Below, piece by piece: positions 43,605-51,908 of a stretch of DNA of 64,000 bases. The position numbers and the translations under genes were made by a program. Origin of the DNA: Mycobacterium sp. ACS1612 (GTDB lineage: Bacteria > Actinomycetota > Actinomycetes > Mycobacteriales > Mycobacteriaceae); contig NZ_LZHZ01000054.1 of assembly GCF_001667505.1 (NCBI RefSeq), positions 160,712-224,711 on the forward strand, in the 5' to 3' direction. The stretch's first letter is position 1, and every line of letters starts with the position of its first letter. The notes beneath the pieces are model-generated. The model did no database searches, had not been told where the DNA came from, and was given only the letters and a program-made list of their open reading frames with translations.

Positions 43605-44228
43605 TCAACGCGGCCCGAACTGGCGGTCCCCGGCATCACCGAGGCCCGGCACGATGTAGGCGACCTCGTTGAGCTTCTCGTCGATGGTGGCCGTGAACAG
43701 CCGCAGGTTCGGCGCCACGTTCTCCAGTGCCGCAATGCCTTCCGGCGCGCAGACGACGCAGAGCGCAGTGATGTCGACGGCATTGCGGGACTGCAGCAGG
43801 CCGAGGGTGTGCGCCATCGAACCGCCGGTCGCCAACATCGGATCGAGCACCATCACCGGCTGGGTGCTGAGGTCGTCCGGCAGCGACTCCAAATACGGTG
43901 TGGGCTCGTGGGTTTCCTCGTCGCGGGCCACCCCGACGAACCCGACCCGCGCTTCCGGGATCAGTGCATGCGCCTGATCGACCATGCCGAGCCCGGCGCG
44001 CAGCACAGGCACCAGCAGCGGCGGGTTGGCCAGTCGGCACCCGGTGGTCTCGGCCAACGGCGTACGGACGGGGACAGTGTCACAAGCGGCGTCGCGCGTC
44101 GCCTCGTACACCAACATCAGCGTCAGGTCGCGCAGCGCGGCGCGGAACGCGGCGTTGTCGGTGCGCTCGTCGCGCAGCGTGGTCAGCCGCGCGGCGGCCA
44201 GGGGGTGGTCGACGACGCGCACATCCAT
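43605..44228 (-). CDS. upp: Uracil phosphoribosyltransferase
   Basis: Upp makes UMP from uracil and PRPP. The 207-residue product equals Rv3309c in length. The PRPP loop is MVLDPMLATGGSM, with the N-terminal DVRVVDHPLAAARLTTLRDE, VPVLRAGLGM and C-terminal YIVPGLGDAGDRQFG for uracil binding. ATG 44228 begins MDVRVVDHPL; the frame is open much further but reads as non-coding. In M. tuberculosis sapM (Rv3310) follows upp. Here that place is taken by an EspC-like/NlpC pair on the other strand. Confidence 0.95.
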   Translation of the reverse strand: MDVRVVDHPLAAARLTTLRDERTDNAAFRAALRDLTLMLVYEATRDAACDTVPVRTPLAETTGCRLANPPLLVPVLRAGLGMVDQAHALIPEARVGFVGVARDEETHEPTPYLESLPDDLSTQPVMVLDPMLATGGSMAHTLGLLQSRNAVDITALCVVCAPEGIAALENVAPNLRLFTATIDEKLNEVAYIVPGLGDAGDRQFGPR

Positions 44229-44278
44229 GCGCGGAACCCTAATGGAACCGAACTGCCGCCGCGGGCGTCCTAACACCC

Positions 44279-44578
44279 ATGTTCGCCGATACCGATGCCG
44301 TCCGCGCCCTCGGCTCAGCCAACTCGGCCCACGCGGTTGACCTCGCCGCAGTCGCGGCCCACCTGGCGTCCACACCGGACGCCGCTTCGGAGACGTTGCT
44401 TGGGCCCGTTGGCGCCCGGTTCCTGGCCGCATTGACCGAGGCCACCACCGAGGCTTCTCGGGCGGTGGCGGCGTTGGCCGACCGGATGGAGACCGCCTGT
44501 CGCACAGCGCACCATGCAGCGGGCGCGTATGACAGCGCCGACGCACACGCGGGGACGCGAGTGTCCGGGGTGTACTGA
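44279..44578 (+). CDS. ESX secretion-associated EspC-like protein
   Basis: A 99-residue helical protein of the EspC/DUF2580 kind: FADTDAVRALGSANSAHAVDLAAVAAHLAS, then AASRAVAALADRMETACRTAHHAAGAYDSAD, with the AYDSADA ending (Y-x3-D-like) used as a type VII secretion signal. Alanine-rich helices would pair in a coiled hairpin. It is coupled to the next gene by TGATG overlap. Likely a small type VII substrate or partner of the NlpC/P60 protein. No ESX core gene is in the window. Confidence 0.75.
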   Translation: MFADTDAVRALGSANSAHAVDLAAVAAHLASTPDAASETLLGPVGARFLAALTEATTEASRAVAALADRMETACRTAHHAAGAYDSADAHAGTRVSGVY

Positions 44579-45624
44579 TGCCGGGTGCACTGGTGTCGGC
44601 GCTGACGGCTCCCATTCGCGAGGTCCAGTCGCTGATCGGCGCGGGCTGGTCGGGCGACCTGGGGCTGGCCGCGGCGCACGAGTCGCTGACCGACATCGCG
44701 TCGGCGTCCGGCCGCGCTTGGCTGCATGCCGAGCAGACGTGGTCGGGCGCAGGCGCGGACGCCGCGGCACAGTTCGCGGCGGCGACGGTCATCACCACCG
44801 AGGCGCTGGCCGACAGAGTGCAGCAGCTCAGCGTCGTCACGCAGACCGCGGGCGCGGCGGTGGCGCGCGCCAACGACAGGCTGCAGGACATCATCGAGCG
44901 TTTCGAGGCGCGGGCCGCCGCTCTGGAGCCGCACCTCGACTCGCCTGCGGTCGAGAAAGAACTGATGGCTGAGGCGCAGCGCGCGCTCGCCGAGGCCGTC
45001 GCGGTGGTCGAGGAACTGCGCGCGGAGTTGCAGGGGCATGCGACCACACTGAACAACCCGCCCTCGGCAGCGCCGGCGACCACGCCGGCGGGGATAGCCA
45101 GCCCGTCCATCCCCCCGATGAGCCCGATGCCTGGTTCGGCGGCGCCGCCGACGTCGTCCGGCGGTTTCGGCGAACTCGCCAAGCTCGCGTCGCACGGGGC
45201 GCCGCTACCGGACGCCGCGGTGTTCGGCGACGGTTTCGCGGTCCGGCTGCCCGACGGCGGCACCGCTATGGCACCGAACTCGGTAGCGGCCAGTGCAGTT
45301 CGGCACGCGCTGACCCAGCTGGGCGTGCCGTATCAGTGGGGTGGCACCGCGCCGGGCGTCGGGCTGGACTGCAGCGGACTCACGCAGTGGGCCTATCACG
45401 AAGCAGGCCTGGACATCCCGCGGCTGGCGCAGGAGCAGGACATCGGGGCGGCCGTCGACGCCGGTTCGCTGAGGCCGGGCGACCTCGCGGTGTGGGACGG
45501 ACACGTCGCCATGATCGTCGGGAACGGGACCATGATCGAGGCCGGTGATCCAGTGCAACTCTCGCCGATCCGAACGACGAACGCTGGTCAGGGTTTCCAG
45601 GGCTTCTGGCGGCCGACCGGGTGA
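44578..45624 (+). CDS. NlpC/P60 peptidase with N-terminal WXG/ESX-like helical domain
   Basis: A 348-residue protein. Residues 1-150 are helical (VREVQSLIGAGWSG-like, WLHAEQTWSGAGADAAAQF) and resemble the WXG100-like part of type VII substrates. A Pro/Ala/Ser-rich linker spans about 160-205. The C-terminal NlpC/P60 peptidase has Cys265 in LDCSGL, His about 308 in DGHVAMIVG and Glu about 321 in MIEAGDP. These enzymes cut peptidoglycan stem peptides. There is no Sec signal peptide, so export by type VII with the coupled EspC-like protein is likely. It resembles M. tuberculosis Rv0024 in arrangement. Confidence 0.85.
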   Translation: MPGALVSALTAPIREVQSLIGAGWSGDLGLAAAHESLTDIASASGRAWLHAEQTWSGAGADAAAQFAAATVITTEALADRVQQLSVVTQTAGAAVARANDRLQDIIERFEARAAALEPHLDSPAVEKELMAEAQRALAEAVAVVEELRAELQGHATTLNNPPSAAPATTPAGIASPSIPPMSPMPGSAAPPTSSGGFGELAKLASHGAPLPDAAVFGDGFAVRLPDGGTAMAPNSVAASAVRHALTQLGVPYQWGGTAPGVGLDCSGLTQWAYHEAGLDIPRLAQEQDIGAAVDAGSLRPGDLAVWDGHVAMIVGNGTMIEAGDPVQLSPIRTTNAGQGFQGFWRPTG

Positions 45625-45676
45625 CTCAGCGCGTCTCTAGGAAGGCTCGGTTGGGGCGGTCGTTAGGCTGTGCGCC

Positions 45677-46960
45677 ATGGCTGCTGACATCGTGCCGATC
45701 CGGCTCGCGCTGACCAAGGGCGACCTGTACACATTGTGGGCTCCACGCTGGCGCGATGCGGGTGACGAGTGGGAGGCGTTCCTCGGCAAGGACGAGGATC
45801 TGTACGCCTTCGAGTCGGTCGCCGACCTGGTGGCCTTCGTGCGGACCAACACCGACAACGACCTGGTCGACCACCCGGCGTGGCAGGCGCTGACCGAGGC
45901 GAATGCGCATACGTTCGACCCGCCCGACGAGCGTCAGTACGACCTCGTCAGCCTCGAAGAGCTGGTCGCCGAGAAGCCCAGCGAGGAGACGGTCAAGGAG
46001 CTGCACCGCACGCTGGCGATCGTGTCCTCCATCGGTTCGGTGTGTGAGATGCCCGCGATCACCAAGTTCTTCAACGGCAATCCGGTGCTCGGCACCGTCG
46101 GCGGCGGGATCGAGGCCTTCGCGGGCCGCGCGGGCCGCAAGCGCTGGGCCGAGATCGAGACGGTGATCGGCCGCGGCTGGGACAACGTCGTCGACGCGAT
46201 CGACGAGATCGTCACCATCCCCGACGTCGACAAGGCAGCCTCGGAGAAGGCCGAGGCGCAACTTGCCGAGCCCGCGCCCGAACCCGAGGAAGTCGAAGAA
46301 GTCACCGACACCGACGACACTGAAGCCGCCGAGGACACCGACGCCGCGGAGACCAACGTTGAGGAGACCGACGATCTGGCCGACCACGCCGCAGGCCTGG
46401 TGCTGGGCAGCGACGACGACTTCTGGCTCAAGGTCGGCATCGACCCGGTGCGGATCATGACCAGCGCGGGCACCTACTACACGTTGCGCTGCTACCTCGA
46501 CGACACACCGATCTTCCTGGGCCGCAACGGCCGCGTCAGCGTCTTCACCTCCGGCGGTGCGCTGGCGCGTTACCTCGCCGACGAACACGACCACGACCTG
46601 TCCGACCTCGCGACCTACGACGACATCCGCACCGCGGCCACCGACGGCTCCCTGCGCGTCGACGTCAACGATGACAACGTCTACGTGCTCACCGGCATCG
46701 TCGACGATCTCGCGGACGGCCCCGACGCGATCGACCGCGACCAGTTGGAGCTCGCGGTCGAGTTCCTCAGGGACATCGGCGAATACTCCGAGGACACCAC
46801 GGTCGACGAGTCGTTGGACCCCGACCAGCCGTTGGGTCACCTGATCGCGCACGTGCTCGACCCGGACACCGTCGGCCGGCCGAAGCCGCCGTACGCCGAG
46901 GCGGTGCAGCAGTGGGAGGCGCTGGAGGCGTTCGTCGAATCGCGGCTGCGCCAGGAGTAA
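45677..46960 (+). CDS. Conserved mycobacterial protein (Rv3311 homologue)
   Basis: A 427-residue cytosolic, strongly acidic protein, close to Rv3311 in length and place. There are two related halves (ADIVPIRLALTKGDLYTLWAPRW ... EDLYAFESVADLVAFV, and VRIMTSAGTYYTLRCYLDD ... GRVSVFTSGGALARYLADE) separated by a very acidic linker at about residues 195-235 (repeated Glu-Asp-Thr-Asp). This suggests an internal duplication. Relatives are sometimes labelled primosomal protein, for which I see no support. The acidic linker may bind a basic partner. Function unknown. Confidence 0.75.
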   Translation: MAADIVPIRLALTKGDLYTLWAPRWRDAGDEWEAFLGKDEDLYAFESVADLVAFVRTNTDNDLVDHPAWQALTEANAHTFDPPDERQYDLVSLEELVAEKPSEETVKELHRTLAIVSSIGSVCEMPAITKFFNGNPVLGTVGGGIEAFAGRAGRKRWAEIETVIGRGWDNVVDAIDEIVTIPDVDKAASEKAEAQLAEPAPEPEEVEEVTDTDDTEAAEDTDAAETNVEETDDLADHAAGLVLGSDDDFWLKVGIDPVRIMTSAGTYYTLRCYLDDTPIFLGRNGRVSVFTSGGALARYLADEHDHDLSDLATYDDIRTAATDGSLRVDVNDDNVYVLTGIVDDLADGPDAIDRDQLELAVEFLRDIGEYSEDTTVDESLDPDQPLGHLIAHVLDPDTVGRPKPPYAEAVQQWEALEAFVESRLRQE

Positions 46961-47004
46961 CTGCGGCGCGATGAGTTCCGCGCCTGGCCGCGGTCTGCAC
47001 CGGT

Positions 47005-47823
47005 ATGACCGTGCCTAGCACTCCCACCGTCCGTTCCGTCAATGTCCCCGGCGCCCGCCTGCACTACGAGATCCGGGGCAGTGGCCCGCTGGTGCTCGTC
47101 GCCGGTTCGCCGATGGCGTCCGCAGAGTTCGCGCCGCTGGCCGACGCGCTGGCCGTCGACCACACGGTCGTCACCTTCGACCCCCGCGGCTACGCCGACA
47201 GCCCGGTCGAGGAGCAGGAAGCGGCGTCGACGGTCGAACAGCGCGCCGGCGACGTCATCGCGATCCTCGACGACCTGCAGGCTGAATCGGCCGACGTGTT
47301 CGGATCCAGCGGCGGTGCGGTCACCGGCCTGGCGTTGGTCGCCCGGCATCCAGGACGCGTGCGCACCCTCGTCGCGCACGAACCTCCGCTGCTGGAACTG
47401 CTGCCCGACGCCGCCGAACAACGGGAGGCCACCGAGGCGATCATCGACACCTTTCACCGCCACGGGTTCGGCGCCGCGTGGATGCACTTCATGCGCAACG
47501 CCGGATTCGACGTGTCACCCGGCGATGCGCCGCCCGAGCCGGCCGAACCGTCCGACGACGATATTCGGCAGAGCGCCCGGTTCTTCGAGATCGACCTGCG
47601 CCCGACGACGCGGTTCGTGCCCGACTTCGACGCGTTGACCAGCAGCCCGGCCCACGTGGTGATCGGCGTCGGCGTCGACTCGCGTCAACTGCTGACCTAC
47701 CGCACCTCGATCGCGGTGGCAGAATTGCTCGGTGTCGCCCCGGTCGAGTTTCCGGGCGACCACGGCGGATTCATGGGCGCGCCAATGGAATTCGCCGACA
47801 CGCTGCGGACCGTGCTCGGCTAG
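47005..47823 (+). CDS. Alpha/beta hydrolase
   Basis: A 272-residue alpha/beta-hydrolase fold protein. The nucleophile elbow is FGSSGGAVTG (Ser in G-S-S-G-G), VTFDPRGYADSP follows the first sheet, and GDHGGFMG supplies the catalytic His. The substrate cannot be predicted. ATG 47005 directly follows gtat. It converges on add: both genes end in the same CTAG (47820-47823), read as TAG on each strand. Confidence 0.85.
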   Translation: MTVPSTPTVRSVNVPGARLHYEIRGSGPLVLVAGSPMASAEFAPLADALAVDHTVVTFDPRGYADSPVEEQEAASTVEQRAGDVIAILDDLQAESADVFGSSGGAVTGLALVARHPGRVRTLVAHEPPLLELLPDAAEQREATEAIIDTFHRHGFGAAWMHFMRNAGFDVSPGDAPPEPAEPSDDDIRQSARFFEIDLRPTTRFVPDFDALTSSPAHVVIGVGVDSRQLLTYRTSIAVAELLGVAPVEFPGDHGGFMGAPMEFADTLRTVLG

Positions 47824-48908
47824 CCGACGAGCACGGCGTAGCGCGGTTTGATCACGTCGTCGATGATCGACAGTCGCTCGTCGAACGAGATGAACGCCGA
47901 CTTCATCGCGTTGATGGTGAATCGCTGCAGATCGCTCCACCCGTAGCCGAACGCCTCGACCAGACGCAGCATCTCCTGGGTCATCGTGGTGTCGCTCATC
48001 AACCGGTTGTCGGTGTTGACGGTCACGCGGAACCGCAACCGGGCCAGCAGGTCGAACGGGTGCTCGACGATGCTGCCGACGGCGCCGGTCTGCACATTCG
48101 ACGAGGGGCACATCTCGAACGGAACTCGCTTGTCCCGCAACAGCGCTGCCAGCCTGCCCAGGTGCGCGGCGCCGTCGGGTCCGACGGTGATGTCGTCGGC
48201 GATCCGCACGCCGTGGCCCAATCGGTCGGCACCGCAGAACGCGATGGCCTCGTGGATGGACGGCAGGCCGAACGCCTCGCCTGCGTGAATTGTGAAGCGC
48301 GCGTTGTTGCTTCGCATGTACTCGAATGCGTCCAGATGCCGTGTCGGCGGATATCCCGCCTCGGCGCCCGCAATGTCGAAGCCTACGACGCCCTTGTCGC
48401 GGAACCGGATGGCCAGTTCGGCGATCTCACGTGAGCGTGCCGCGTGCCGCATCGCGGTCACCAGACAGCGCACGGTGATGCCTCGTCCCTCCGCGCTTGC
48501 GGCTTTTTCACCGTCGGCGAATCCGGCGAGCACGGCGTCGACGACTGCGTCGAGCGACAGCCCGCGGTCGATGTGCAACTCGGGTGCGAACCGGATCTCG
48601 GCGTAGACGACGTTGTCGGCGGCCAGGTCCTCGACGCACTCGTAGGCCACCCGATGCAGCGCCTCCGGTGTCTGCATCACCCCGACGGTGTGTGCGAACG
48701 GTTCCAGGTAGCGTTCCAGCGACCCGCTGTGCGCGGCGGTGCGGAACCATGCCGCAAGCTGGTCGACGTCCATGGCGGGCAATTCGTCGTAACCCGTGGT
48801 CCCGGCAAGTTCGAGCACCGTAGAGGGACGCAGGCCGCCGTCGAGGTGGTCGTGCAGCAAGGCCTTCGGGGCCTGCCTGATCGACTCGAGATTCAGTGGG
48901 GTGCTCAC
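47820..48908 (-). CDS. add: Adenosine deaminase
   Basis: Add converts adenosine and deoxyadenosine to inosine and deoxyinosine. The 362-residue product is close to Rv3313c. The zinc/catalytic motifs are HDHLDGG near the N terminus, HAGEAFG, GHGVRI, CPSSNVQTGAV and VNTDNRLMS with the metal-binding Asp. The GTG start at 48908 overlaps the deoA stop (GTGA), and the longer open frame reads as non-coding. It sits in the deoA-add part of a nucleoside-salvage run with cdd and upp. Confidence 0.94.
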   Translation of the reverse strand: MSTPLNLESIRQAPKALLHDHLDGGLRPSTVLELAGTTGYDELPAMDVDQLAAWFRTAAHSGSLERYLEPFAHTVGVMQTPEALHRVAYECVEDLAADNVVYAEIRFAPELHIDRGLSLDAVVDAVLAGFADGEKAASAEGRGITVRCLVTAMRHAARSREIAELAIRFRDKGVVGFDIAGAEAGYPPTRHLDAFEYMRSNNARFTIHAGEAFGLPSIHEAIAFCGADRLGHGVRIADDITVGPDGAAHLGRLAALLRDKRVPFEMCPSSNVQTGAVGSIVEHPFDLLARLRFRVTVNTDNRLMSDTTMTQEMLRLVEAFGYGWSDLQRFTINAMKSAFISFDERLSIIDDVIKPRYAVLVG

Positions 48909-50206
48909 GGGAGGATCCGATCGATGATCAGCGGCCGGTCCGGCGGCGCGTCGTCGCCGACGCTCCACGCGCCGTCGAGTTCGGACATCGCGCCCTCGAA
49001 CCGCTCCGGCGTGTCGGTGTACAGGGTGAACAAGGCTTCACCTGCGGTGACGGGCTCCCCTGGCCGTCGGTGGATGCGCAACCCGGCGCCGAACTGGACC
49101 CGCTCACCTTGCACAGAGCGGCCCGCCCCGAGCCGCCACACCGCAAGACCCACCGCCATCGCATCGATGAGTCCCATCGTGCCATCGCGCGGCGCGGTGA
49201 TGGTGTCGGAATGCGCACCGATCGGCAGCGGTCGGGACAAATCTCCGCCTTGGGCGGCGACGAGCTGACGGAACCGGTCCATCGCCGACCCGTCCTGCAG
49301 CGTCTGCGCGGGGTCGACGCCGTCCAGGCCCGCCGCGTCCAGCATCTCGGTGGCCAGCGCCAGCGTCAGCTCCACCACGTCGGCGGGTCCCCCGCCTGCG
49401 AGCACTTCCAGCGATTCCTCCACCTCGACGGCATTGCCGACCGTGCGGCCCAGTGGCGTCTCCATGTCCGTCAGCAGCGCACGGGTCACCAGGCCCTCCG
49501 CGGTACCCAGTTCCACCATCGTGCGGGCCAGTTCGCGGGACTCGGCCTCGGTGGACAGGAACGCGCCGCTGCCGACCTTGCTGTCGAGCACGAGTGCGCG
49601 ACTGCCCTCGGCGATCTTCTTGCTCATCACCGAGCTCGCGATCAGCGGCAGCGATTCGGTGGTGCCGGTGACGTCGCGCAGCGCGTAGATCTTGCGGTCG
49701 GCGGGTGCCAGCTCACCGGCGGCGAAGATGGCCGCGCCGAGATCGCAAAGTTGTTGGCGAATCTGGGCTTTGGAGATCTCCGCGGTGAAACCCGCGATGG
49801 ACTCCAGCTTGTCGAGGGTGCCGCCGGTGTGCCCGAGGCCGCGTCCGGCCGCCTGCGGCACCGCTCCCCCGCACGCCATCACGACCGGCACCAACGGGAT
49901 GGTGATCTTGTCGCCGACCCCGCCCGTCGAATGTTTGTCCACCAGTGCCAGCGGCTTGCCGTCACGCCGCAGATCCGTAAAGTCCAACCGCTCACCGGAG
50001 TTCACCATCGCGGCGGTCCAGCGGGCGATCTCGGCACCCGTCATGCCGCGCAGGTAGACCGCCATCAACAACGCCGACATCTGCTCGTCGGCCACCCGTC
50101 CGGTGGTGTAGCCGTCGATCACCCAGTCGATCGCGGCGTCCGAGAGCACGCCGCCGTCGCGCTTTGTCCTGATGACTGTCGGGGCATCAAATGTGAACGC
50201 CGTCAC
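48905..50206 (-). CDS. deoA: Thymidine phosphorylase
   Basis: DeoA splits thymidine or deoxyuridine with phosphate to base and deoxyribose-1-phosphate. The 433-residue product is close to Rv3314c (427). The signature KHSTGGVGDKIT is near residue 83, with VPVVMACGGAVPQAAGRGLGHTGGTLDKLE after it. The start is taken as GTG 50206 (VTAFTFDAPTVIRTKRDGG); nine further codons upstream are open. It overlaps add by four bases. With cdd (cytidine to uridine) and upp it completes pyrimidine salvage. Confidence 0.93.
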   Translation of the reverse strand: MTAFTFDAPTVIRTKRDGGVLSDAAIDWVIDGYTTGRVADEQMSALLMAVYLRGMTGAEIARWTAAMVNSGERLDFTDLRRDGKPLALVDKHSTGGVGDKITIPLVPVVMACGGAVPQAAGRGLGHTGGTLDKLESIAGFTAEISKAQIRQQLCDLGAAIFAAGELAPADRKIYALRDVTGTTESLPLIASSVMSKKIAEGSRALVLDSKVGSGAFLSTEAESRELARTMVELGTAEGLVTRALLTDMETPLGRTVGNAVEVEESLEVLAGGGPADVVELTLALATEMLDAAGLDGVDPAQTLQDGSAMDRFRQLVAAQGGDLSRPLPIGAHSDTITAPRDGTMGLIDAMAVGLAVWRLGAGRSVQGERVQFGAGLRIHRRPGEPVTAGEALFTLYTDTPERFEGAMSELDGAWSVGDDAPPDRPLIIDRILP

Positions 50207-50243
50207 CGGCTTTACGTTACCGGTGACGGTCAACAGACTTCGG

Positions 50244-50729
50244 CTAGGCGGTCACGTGCCGGTGACTCAACGAGCTCGGCGCATCGATGGCCGCACCCTC
50301 GTCGACGCCGACGCCCAGACGCTCGACCAGTTCGCCGCCCATCCACGCGGTCGCGACGGCCAGCACCACCGCAACGAAGCTGCACGCCAACGCCCACGCC
50401 GTGGGATCCCAGCCGTTGCTGACCCGCAGCAGCCAGCTCACCGCGAACAACACCACGACCACGATGTTGCCCACGCCGTGCACCAGTCCGATGCTCTTGG
50501 CCCGGGTGCCCGCCGGGATCTTGAACCAGTCGATCCAGCCGAACGGCGCCGCCAGCAATCCGCCGATGATGCCCGCCCCGATCATGTAGCCCGATGCCAC
50601 CGCGAACCCACTGCGGTCGGTCGCCAGGTAGACGATGTCGAATACGACCGCAGTGGCCAGCAGGCCAAGCGGAAATGGAATGAGCATGGGATGGATCGCG
50701 TGCCCCAATGCCTTGGCCCGACTCTCCAT
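50244..50729 (-). CDS. DUF2231-type membrane protein
   Basis: A 161-residue membrane protein with four hydrophobic segments (PMLIPFPLGLLATAVVFDIVYL; MIGAGIIGGLLAAPFGWIDWF; GVGNIVVVVLFAVSWLL; ALACSFVAVVLAVATAWMGG) and the LGHAIHPMLIPFP start typical of DUF2231. AGGAGG lies a few bases before ATG 50729. It lies between cdd and deoA on the same strand. Function unknown. Confidence 0.82.
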   Translation of the reverse strand: MESRAKALGHAIHPMLIPFPLGLLATAVVFDIVYLATDRSGFAVASGYMIGAGIIGGLLAAPFGWIDWFKIPAGTRAKSIGLVHGVGNIVVVVLFAVSWLLRVSNGWDPTAWALACSFVAVVLAVATAWMGGELVERLGVGVDEGAAIDAPSSLSHRHVTA

Positions 50730-50810
50730 GTGCCGCCTCCTTATGCGCATGAGTGACGGCACAGGACTACCCGGGCGTCGCCGCCTCAAACGGGTTAAAT
50801 GTGAAGCCGG

Positions 50811-51236
50811 TCACGGTGTTTCTTCGTGCGCGGGCTCGTTGACGCGGGCCAGGTCCTGCGGCCCGAACGCGTCAGGAAGCAGCGCGCTCAACGGCCGAGG
50901 ACCCAGCGGATGATCGATCAGCAGTTCGGGTCCGCCGTGTTCGAGAAGCACCTGCCGGCAGCGCCCGCATGGCATCAGCACCTCGCCGGTCGAGTCCACA
51001 CACGACAGCGCGATCAGCCGGCCGCCGCCGCTGGAATGCAGCGCGCAGACCACAGCACACTCGGCACAGAGACCTAGGCCATATGAGACATTTTCCACAT
51101 TGCAGCCGGCCACCAATCGGTGGTCGTCAACCAGCGCGGCCGCACCGACCGCGAACCCGGAATACGGCGCGTAGGCGTGAGCTGAGGCCTCAGTTGCCTT
51201 GTGCCGCAACATCTTCCAATCGATCTCGGATGTCAT
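50811..51236 (-). CDS. cdd: Cytidine deaminase
   Basis: Cdd deaminates cytidine and deoxycytidine to uridine and deoxyuridine. The 141-residue product is of tetrameric type (Rv3315c is slightly shorter). The zinc motif is LCAECA with the catalytic Glu and PCGRCRQ with the two remaining cysteines; AGCNVENVSYG binds the nucleoside. ATG 51236 has GAGG about six bases upstream. It is divergent from sdhC, with 243 bases between starts. The C-terminal tail (NEPAHEETP) is longer than usual. Confidence 0.93.
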   Translation of the reverse strand: MTSEIDWKMLRHKATEASAHAYAPYSGFAVGAAALVDDHRLVAGCNVENVSYGLGLCAECAVVCALHSSGGGRLIALSCVDSTGEVLMPCGRCRQVLLEHGGPELLIDHPLGPRPLSALLPDAFGPQDLARVNEPAHEETP

Positions 51237-51341
51237 CGCAACCTCGCAGGGGTCGATTCTGAATGCATTCCGAAGATGTGGCCCTTCGGCCGCCACTCGG
51301 AATAGGTAACCCTAACTTTCGCGTTTTTGACCATGTAGACG

Positions 51342-51363
51342 GCTAAACCGTAGTTCGTTTAGC
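51342..51363. promoter_or_regulatory. Dyad in the cdd-sdhC divergent promoter region
   Basis: GCTAAAC (51342-51348) and GTTTAGC (51357-51363) form perfect 7-bp arms with an 8-base spacer, about 117 bases before the sdhC ATG. A further half-site GTTTAG occurs at 51375-51380. The gap as a whole (51237-51479) is the likely control region of sdhCDAB. Confidence 0.5.
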
Positions 51364-51479
51364 TGTACAACTGGGTTTAGAGTCGCCCCGAGGTTTGGGC
51401 AGGTTCTTTCCAGCCGAGCCGGATGTCGCCGCCGGTACGGCTCCGAGCCCAAGCGTCCACCGATGGCGTTGGAGGCCAG

Positions 51480-51908
51480 ATGAGTACTGCGACATCCACG
51501 GGCCCGGCAGTGCCGGCCCCGCAACCCCATCCGTCGCGCAGGCGTTCCCTGTACCGCGGTGATCCGGGCATGTGGTCCTGGGTGCTGCACCGCATCACTG
51601 GAGCCACCATCTTCTTCTTCCTGCTGGTGCACGTGCTGGACACGGCGCTGGTGCGGGTCAGCCCCGAGGCCTACAACGAGGTCATCAACACCTACAAGAC
51701 GCCGATCGTCGGCCTGATGGAGATCGGCCTCGTCGCGGCGGTGCTTTACCACGCCCTCAACGGAATCCGCGTCATCCTCATCGACTTCTGGCAGCACGGA
51801 CCGCGTTATCAAAAACTGATGTTGTGGATCGTGGCGGGCGTGTGGCTCGCCGTGATGATCCCGACGCTCGGCGTCATCGGCATGCACATGGCGGAGCGAT
51901 TCCTATGA
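51480..51908 (+). CDS. sdhC: Succinate dehydrogenase cytochrome b subunit
   Basis: A 142-residue membrane anchor of complex II with three membrane helices (WVLHRITGATIFFFLLVHVLD; TPIVGLMEIGLVAAVLYHALNGIRVIL; MLWIVAGVWLAVMIPTLGVIGM). His residues in VLHRIT and YHALNGIR are the expected haem ligand area. ATG 51480 follows GGAGG by four bases; the open frame upstream is non-coding. It overlaps sdhD by four bases. M. tuberculosis equivalent Rv3316. Confidence 0.93.
   Translation: MSTATSTGPAVPAPQPHPSRRRSLYRGDPGMWSWVLHRITGATIFFFLLVHVLDTALVRVSPEAYNEVINTYKTPIVGLMEIGLVAAVLYHALNGIRVILIDFWQHGPRYQKLMLWIVAGVWLAVMIPTLGVIGMHMAERFL

Noticed and set aside
45677..46960. Primosomal protein label for the Rv3311 homologue
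   Set aside because: No helicase, zinc or OB-fold motif of PriA/PriB/PriC is visible.
51309..51318. Possible IdeR (iron) box near taggtaaccctaac upstream of sdhC
   Set aside because: Only one partial half of the 19-bp palindrome is present; symmetry is lost over the rest.
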